The notes under the pieces are model-generated. The model made no database searches and was not told where the DNA came from. It worked only from the letters and a program-made list of their open reading frames with translations. Shown piece after piece: positions 7,435 through 11,512 of a stretch of DNA of 11,512 nt. The stretch comes from DASSBG01 sp965651365 (GTDB lineage Bacteria > Pseudomonadota > Gammaproteobacteria > Xanthomonadales > Rhodanobacteraceae), in NCBI GenBank assembly GCA_965651365.1, contig CBFGSA010000089.1, forward strand, positions 1 through 11,512, written 5' to 3'. How positions within the stretch are numbered: position 1 is the stretch's first letter; every line of letters starts with the position of its first letter. A program made the translations under genes and the position numbers.

Positions 7435-7781
7435 GCGTGCGTCGGATCGGCTTTGTCGGCTGGTTCGCGCTGCTGGTACTGCAGCTCGCATGGCACGCCT
7501 GGCTGGCGCCGCCGACCGCAACGCCGCTGGCCCCGACCCTGGTGCTGTGCCTGCTGCCGCTGCTGCTGCCGCTGCTGGCCCTGCGCAATCCGCGCCGTGC
7601 GCTGCTGTGGGCCGCGATCGTCAGCCTGTTCTATTTCAGCCACGGCATTGCGGAAATCTGGGCGCACCCGCACTTGCGCCTGCTGGCCGGAATCGAGATT
7701 GCCTTCAGTGCCGTGGTGATCCTGGCCGCGGGCTTTGATGGCCGGCGCGGAAGGCGAACGGTCAGCCCACCTCAATCGTGA
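7431..7781 (+). CDS. DUF2069 small inner-membrane protein
   Basis: This 116-residue protein has four predicted membrane helices (about 8-26, 35-51, 57-75 and 84-101) and a short basic C-terminus (DGRRGRRTVSPPQS). WHAWLAPP near the first helix and LFYFSHGIAEIW in the third match the DUF2069 family, whose members often follow wrbA. No biochemical function is known. Translation is very likely coupled to wrbA through the ATGA overlap. The long leucine run (residues 38-50) is written almost wholly in CTG codons; this reflects GC-rich codon choice rather than a separate repeat. Confidence 0.88.
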   Translation: MSVRRIGFVGWFALLVLQLAWHAWLAPPTATPLAPTLVLCLLPLLLPLLALRNPRRALLWAAIVSLFYFSHGIAEIWAHPHLRLLAGIEIAFSAVVILAAGFDGRRGRRTVSPPQS

Positions 7782-7801
7782 GCCGCTGCCAAGCAGTCGG
7801 C
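7782..7801. terminator. Hairpin between convergent DUF2069 and glmS genes
   Basis: The 21-nt gap is almost filled by an inverted repeat: GCCGCTGC, loop CAA, then GCAG-T-CGGC, giving 8 base pairs with one bulged T. It begins directly after the DUF2069 stop codon and ends 2 nt from the glmS stop. No U-run follows on either strand, so it is not a canonical intrinsic terminator. It could weakly stop transcription or protect 3' ends in both directions. Confidence 0.3.
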
Positions 7802-7802
7802 A

Positions 7803-9626
7803 TTACTCCACGGTCACGGACTTGGCCAGGTTGCGCGGTTGGTCGACGTCGGTGCCGCGCAGCACGGCGACGTGGTAGGCCAGCAGTTGCAGGGGCACGG
7901 TGAACACGGCCGGGGCGATGAAGTTGCCGCCTGATTGCACCTTGATCACGTGGCTGTTGCGCGCGCCGATGTCGGCATTGGCATCGGCAAATACAAACAG
8001 CTCGCCGCCACGGGCGCTGACTTCCTGCAGGTTGGACTTGAGTTTTTCCAGCAACTGGTTGTTGGGCGCAACGGCGATCACCGGCATGTCCTCGTCGACC
8101 AGCGCCAGCGGGCCATGCTTGAGCTCGCCGGCCGGGTAGGCCTCGGCGTGGATGTAGGAAATCTCCTTGAGCTTGAGCGCGCCTTCCATGGCCACCGGGT
8201 AGTGCACGCCGCGGCCCAGAAACAGGGCATGCTGGCGCGGCACGAAATGCTCGGCCATGCGTGCGATCTCCGCATCCAGTTCCAGCGCCTGTTCGATCAT
8301 GCGCGGCAGACTCATCAGCTCGGCGGCAAGCTCGCGGATGCGGCTGTCGGCCAGCCCGTTGCGCCGGCCAAGTTCGAGTGCGAGCAGGGCCAGGGCGGTG
8401 AGCTGGCTGACAAAGGCCTTGGTCGAGGCGACGCCGATTTCCGGGCCGGCCCGCGTCATCAGGGTGAGGTCGGTTTCGCGCACCAGGGAAGATTCGGGCA
8501 CGTTGCACAGGGCCAGGCTGCCGGTGTAGCCATGCTTGCGCGATTCGCGCAGCGCGGCCAGGGTGTCGGCGGTCTCGCCGGACTGCGAAATCGTGACCAG
8601 CAGGGTGCCCTCGGGTACCACGACCTGGCGGTAGCGGAACTCGCTGGCGACCTCGACACTGACCGGGATGCCGGCCAGGTTCTCCAGCCAGTAGCGGGCA
8701 ATCAGGCCGGCGTGATAGCTGGTGCCGCAGGCCACGATGTGCACGCCCCGGGTCTGGCGCAACAGCTCATCGGAATGGATGCCGAAAATATTGGGCAGCA
8801 CGCCGTGCTCGCCGAGGCGCGCTTCCAGGGTGTCGGCGACAACCCTGGCCTGCTCGAAGATCTCCTTGAGCATGTAGTGGCGGTAGGGCCCGCGGTCGAT
8901 GGTGTCGCCGGAAAGCTGGCTTTCGCGACTGGCGCGTGCCACGGCGTTGTCCTGGGCATCGAAGATGCGGGCATCGCTGCGGCTGATTTCCACCAGGTCG
9001 CCTTCTTCCAGGTAGATCACCTTGCGCGTGACCTGGATCAGCGCCTGCACGTCGGAGGCGAGGAAGTGCTCGCCGATGCCGACGCCAACCACCAGCGGGC
9101 TGCCGCTGCGCACGCCGACGATGGTGCCCGGCTCGTCCAGGCGGAGCACGGCGATGGCGTAGGCGCCTTCGAGCCGGCTGGCGGCCGTTTGCACGGCCTG
9201 GCGCAGGCCCGTGCCGGATTCGATGGCGCGATTGACCAGATGGGCAATGACTTCGGTGTCGGTCTCGGACTGGAACCGGCAGCCATCCCGGCTCAGCTCC
9301 GCGCGCAGTGCGTCATGGTTTTCGATGATGCCGTTGTGCACCACGGCCACGTGTCCGGCGATGTGCGGATGGGCATTGTTCTCGCTGGGCACACCATGGG
9401 TGGCCCAGCGGGTGTGGGCGATGCCGCAGCGGCTCTGGAACGGGTCGGCGCTGCAGCGTTCTTCCAGTTCGCGCACCTTGCCCTTGGCGCGCACGCGGTG
9501 GATGCCCTGATCGGTCAGCGCCGCAATGCCGGCCGAATCGTAGCCACGGTATTCCAGCGCCTTGAGCCCGGCCAGCAGGATCGGCAGGACATCTCGTTCG
9601 GCGGTGGCTGCAACAATTCCGCACAT
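7803..9626 (-). CDS. glmS: Glutamine--fructose-6-phosphate aminotransferase (isomerizing)
   Basis: GlmS converts fructose 6-phosphate and glutamine to glucosamine 6-phosphate and glutamate (EC 2.6.1.16), the committed step towards UDP-GlcNAc for peptidoglycan and LPS. The N-terminal class-II glutaminase domain (residues 2-~240) has the nucleophile Cys2 (MCGIVAAT), HTRWATHG, HNGIIENH and SETDTEVIAHL. Two SIS sugar-isomerase domains follow, with CGTSYHAG (~300), SQSGETADT (~347) and STKAFVSQLTALAL (~401), and the C-terminus is NLAKSVTVE. An in-frame ATG lies two codons upstream (9632). I choose 9626 because the catalytic cysteine must become residue 1 after Met removal, giving 607 residues, close to the E. 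coli length. No glmS ribozyme-like leader is possible in the short 75-nt divergent gap to hrpA. Confidence 0.97.
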   Translation of the reverse strand: MCGIVAATAERDVLPILLAGLKALEYRGYDSAGIAALTDQGIHRVRAKGKVRELEERCSADPFQSRCGIAHTRWATHGVPSENNAHPHIAGHVAVVHNGIIENHDALRAELSRDGCRFQSETDTEVIAHLVNRAIESGTGLRQAVQTAASRLEGAYAIAVLRLDEPGTIVGVRSGSPLVVGVGIGEHFLASDVQALIQVTRKVIYLEEGDLVEISRSDARIFDAQDNAVARASRESQLSGDTIDRGPYRHYMLKEIFEQARVVADTLEARLGEHGVLPNIFGIHSDELLRQTRGVHIVACGTSYHAGLIARYWLENLAGIPVSVEVASEFRYRQVVVPEGTLLVTISQSGETADTLAALRESRKHGYTGSLALCNVPESSLVRETDLTLMTRAGPEIGVASTKAFVSQLTALALLALELGRRNGLADSRIRELAAELMSLPRMIEQALELDAEIARMAEHFVPRQHALFLGRGVHYPVAMEGALKLKEISYIHAEAYPAGELKHGPLALVDEDMPVIAVAPNNQLLEKLKSNLQEVSARGGELFVFADANADIGARNSHVIKVQSGGNFIAPAVFTVPLQLLAYHVAVLRGTDVDQPRNLAKSVTVE

Positions 9627-9701
9627 GGGCATCGCTCGCGCAAAAGAAGCGGCATTTTCGCACAGTTACAATGGGGATTTCGTGCCTGTTCCTGAATTGC
9701 G

Positions 9702-11512
9702 ATGAAGCGTTCGCCAGCAAAAAAATCTGCCCCGATGCCGCAGGACTTGCGCCAGCAGATGGCTGGCGTGATGACGCGCGACCGTGGCCGGCTGCTGGGC
9801 CAGTGGCAGAGTCTGTCGCGGCGCCAGTCGGTGGATGCATCGAAACTTGCAGCCTTGCGCCAGCAGGTGGCAGCCTCGGTGGCCCGGCGCGATGCACGCG
9901 CAGCAGCGGTGCCTGCGATCACGCTCGATGAGTCATTGCCGATCACGGCGCGCGGCGACGAGATCATTGCGGCCATTGCCGAGCATCAGGTTCTGGTGAT
10001 CGCCGGTGAAACCGGTTCGGGCAAGACCACCCAGTTGCCCAAGCTGTGCCTGGCGGCCGGACGCGGCACGGCCGGCCTGATCGGTTGTACCCAGCCGCGG
10101 CGGCTGGCGGCGCGCTCGATGGCGCGCCGCGTGGCCAGCGAGCTGGGCAGCGCGCTCGGTGAGCAGGTGGGCTACCAGGTGCGTTTTGCCGAAAAGCTCG
10201 GCGAGGACAGCCTGATCAAGTTCATGACCGACGGCATCCTGCTGGCCGAGACCCGGCGCGACCGCTGGCTGGACGCCTACGACACGCTGATCATCGACGA
10301 GGCCCACGAGCGCAGCCTCAACATCGACTTTCTGTTGGGCTATCTGAAGCGGCTGCTGCGCAAGCGCCGCGACCTGAAAGTGATCGTGACCTCGGCCACC
10401 ATCGACACCGCGCGCTTTGCCGCGCACTTCGATGATGCACCGGTGATCGAAGTCGAAGGCCGCGCCTATCCGGTCGAGGTGCGCTGGCAGCCCCTGGGCT
10501 TGGATGCTTCAGGGCGCGGCAAGTCAAAGCCATCCCCTTCAAGGGGAGGGTTGGGTGGGGATGGGTTTCGGTCGGGCCGCGATGTTCAGCAGGGCAGCGC
10601 CGAGCACATCGCGTTGGCACTGGACGAAATCACGCACGATGATCCGCGCGGCGACGTGCTGATTTTCCTGCCCGGCGAGCGCGAGATCCGCGATGCCCAT
10701 CGATTGCTGTCGCGGCGCGGCTATCGCCACACCGAAGTGCTGCCGCTCTACGCCCGGCTGTCGGCCAGGGATCAGGATCGCGTGTTCAATCCCGGGCCGA
10801 CGCGGCGCGTGGTGCTGGCGACCAATGTGGCCGAGACCTCGCTGACCGTGCCGCGCATCCGCTACGTCATCGACACCGGTGTGGCGCGGGTGATGCGCTA
10901 CAGCCAGCGCAGCCAGATCGAGCGCCTGCATGTGGAGCCGATTTCGCGCGCCGCGGCCGATCAGCGCAAGGGCCGCTGCGGCCGGGTCGGCCCGGGCGTG
11001 TGCGTGCGGCTTTACGCCGAGCCTGATTTCGAGGCCCGCCCGCGCTTCACCGAGCCGGAACTGCTGCGCTCGTCGCTGACCAATGTGATCTTGCGCATGC
11101 TCGACCTGGGCCTGGGCGAGGTGACCGCGTTCCCGTTTCTGGAACCGCCTGAGCCGCGCGCGATCGCCGATGGCTACCGGCGCCTGGCCGAGCTGTCGGC
11201 CATCGACGGCAAGCAACAACTCACCGATGTCGGGCGCGAGATGGCGCGCCTGCCGATCGATGCGCAACTGGCGCGGATGCTGATCGAGGCCGGGAGACTG
11301 GGCGTCACCGACGCATTGCTGGTGATCGTGGCCTTCCTCAGCGTGCAGGACCCGCGCGAGCGCCCGCCCGACGCCCGTGGCCAGGCCGATGCGGCGCATG
11401 CGCAATTCGCCGATCCCAAATCCGATTTTGTCGGCGTGCTGAATCTGTGGCAGGCCTATGCGACGGCTCACGAGGAGCTCACCCAGCGCAAACTGCGTGA
11501 CTGGTGCGGACG
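9702..11512 (+). CDS. hrpA: ATP-dependent RNA helicase HrpA (N-terminal part, cut by window end)
   Basis: HrpA is a DEAH-box 3'-5' RNA helicase; family members act in mRNA processing and rescue of stalled ribosomes. The frame is open from ATG 9702 to the window edge (603 codons of an expected ~1300). A basic N-terminal extension precedes Walker A GETGSGKTT (residues 102-110), then TQPRRLAARSMA, DEAH at 199-202, the SAT motif (231-233), FLPGEREIRD, ATNVAETSLTVP and motif VI QRKGRCGRV (421-429). The start of the helicase-associated domain follows (LTNVILRMLDLGLG, VAFLSVQDPRERP). Between VEVRWQPL and the next helix lies an extra low-complexity segment (residues ~274-292), created by a palindromic DNA repeat. 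A -10-like TACAAT occurs at 9667-9672, without a convincing -35. Divergent from glmS. Confidence 0.95.
   Translation, partial: MKRSPAKKSAPMPQDLRQQMAGVMTRDRGRLLGQWQSLSRRQSVDASKLAALRQQVAASVARRDARAAAVPAITLDESLPITARGDEIIAAIAEHQVLVIAGETGSGKTTQLPKLCLAAGRGTAGLIGCTQPRRLAARSMARRVASELGSALGEQVGYQVRFAEKLGEDSLIKFMTDGILLAETRRDRWLDAYDTLIIDEAHERSLNIDFLLGYLKRLLRKRRDLKVIVTSATIDTARFAAHFDDAPVIEVEGRAYPVEVRWQPLGLDASGRGKSKPSPSRGGLGGDGFRSGRDVQQGSAEHIALALDEITHDDPRGDVLIFLPGEREIRDAHRLLSRRGYRHTEVLPLYARLSARDQDRVFNPGPTRRVVLATNVAETSLTVPRIRYVIDTGVARVMRYSQRSQIERLHVEPISRAAADQRKGRCGRVGPGVCVRLYAEPDFEARPRFTEPELLRSSLTNVILRMLDLGLGEVTAFPFLEPPEPRAIADGYRRLAELSAIDGKQQLTDVGREMARLPIDAQLARMLIEAGRLGVTDALLVIVAFLSVQDPRERPPDARGQADAAHAQFADPKSDFVGVLNLWQAYATAHEELTQRKLRDWCG
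10526..10568 (+). repeat. 43-bp palindromic dispersed-type repeat inside hrpA
   Basis: The arms AAAGCCATCCCC (10526-10537) and GGGGATGGGTTT (10557-10568) pair over 12 bp with one mismatch. A second, competing palindrome CCCCTT-C-AAGGGG lies at 10534-10546, followed by GAGGGTTGGGTGGGG. Sequence and layout resemble the short GC-rich palindromic repeats scattered in many copies between genes of Xanthomonadales and other proteobacteria. No other copy is in this window. Here the element is read in frame with hrpA and encodes approximately KPSPSRGGLGGDGF. Confidence 0.65.

Noticed and set aside
6778..7521. 248-codon upstream extension of the yihY frame
   Set aside because: It lies antisense to wrbA and DUF2069, lacks family similarity, and the normal YihY N-terminus begins at GTG 6777.
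7545..7580. CTG/CCG-rich run resembling a microsatellite
   Set aside because: It encodes the leucine-rich membrane helix of the DUF2069 protein in preferred GC-rich codons and is not a uniform tandem repeat.
7935..9695. 586-codon open frame on the plus strand
   Set aside because: It is antisense to glmS, whose motifs are unmistakable. The translation is Gly/Ala/His/Gln-rich without domain features, typical of a GC-rich shadow frame.
9633..9701. Possible glmS ribozyme or regulatory leader between glmS and hrpA
   Set aside because: The 69-75 nt gap is too short for the ribozyme, which is mainly a Gram-positive feature, and no matching structure is seen; only a lone TACAAT is present.
10539..11471. 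310-codon minus-strand frame opposite hrpA
   Set aside because: It is antisense to conserved helicase motifs, is His/Gln/Arg-rich, and starts and ends without gene signals.

Overview
The window looks like a stretch of chromosome from a high-GC gammaproteobacterium, most likely of the Xanthomonadales (Xanthomonas, Lysobacter, Rhodanobacter or Dokdonella relatives). Three things point there: a ~424-residue YihY/UPF0761 protein with a long C-terminal domain (the length I recall for Xanthomonas members), the wrbA-DUF2069 pair, and a Zur box of the gammaproteobacterial type. This placement comes from remembered family traits, not a search. Most genes are housekeeping or widely conserved.

Layout. 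Positions 51-2096 (minus) hold a TonB-dependent outer-membrane receptor of the ZnuD zinc-uptake type. It is interrupted by one in-frame amber codon, and a near-perfect Zur operator lies just upstream. A tRNA-Val(GAC) gene with encoded CCA follows at 2289-2363 (minus), with a recognisable promoter. On the plus strand come a zinc-type cation diffusion facilitator exporter (2602-3525) and an unrecognised exported or membrane-anchored protein with six cysteines (3712-4743). A tight minus-strand operon then reads yihY (6777-5503), a TlpA-like periplasmic thioredoxin (5503-5024) and acylphosphatase (5021-4752). Divergent from it are wrbA and a DUF2069 membrane protein (6832-7781), which overlap by 4 nt. 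glmS (9626-7803, minus) converges on that pair, with a small hairpin in the 21-nt gap. hrpA (9702 to the window end, plus) is divergent from glmS and cut off by the edge.

How the parts fit. The left third has a zinc theme: a Zur-controlled importer and a zinc-type exporter lie either side of a tRNA gene. The rest is envelope, redox and central metabolism (GlmS for amino-sugar precursors, TlpA-like thiol chemistry, WrbA quinone reduction) plus an RNA helicase.

The two most notable observations are the single amber codon in an otherwise intact receptor gene, and a 43-bp palindromic repeat of intergenic type that sits in frame inside hrpA, adding a low-complexity Gly/Ser/Pro segment to the helicase. 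I found no CRISPR array, transposase, toxin-antitoxin, phage gene or biosynthetic cluster, and no convincing novel multi-gene system. No gene-free stretch exceeds 300 bases; the longest are 2138-2288, 2422-2601 and 3526-3711, where I see only what is listed.
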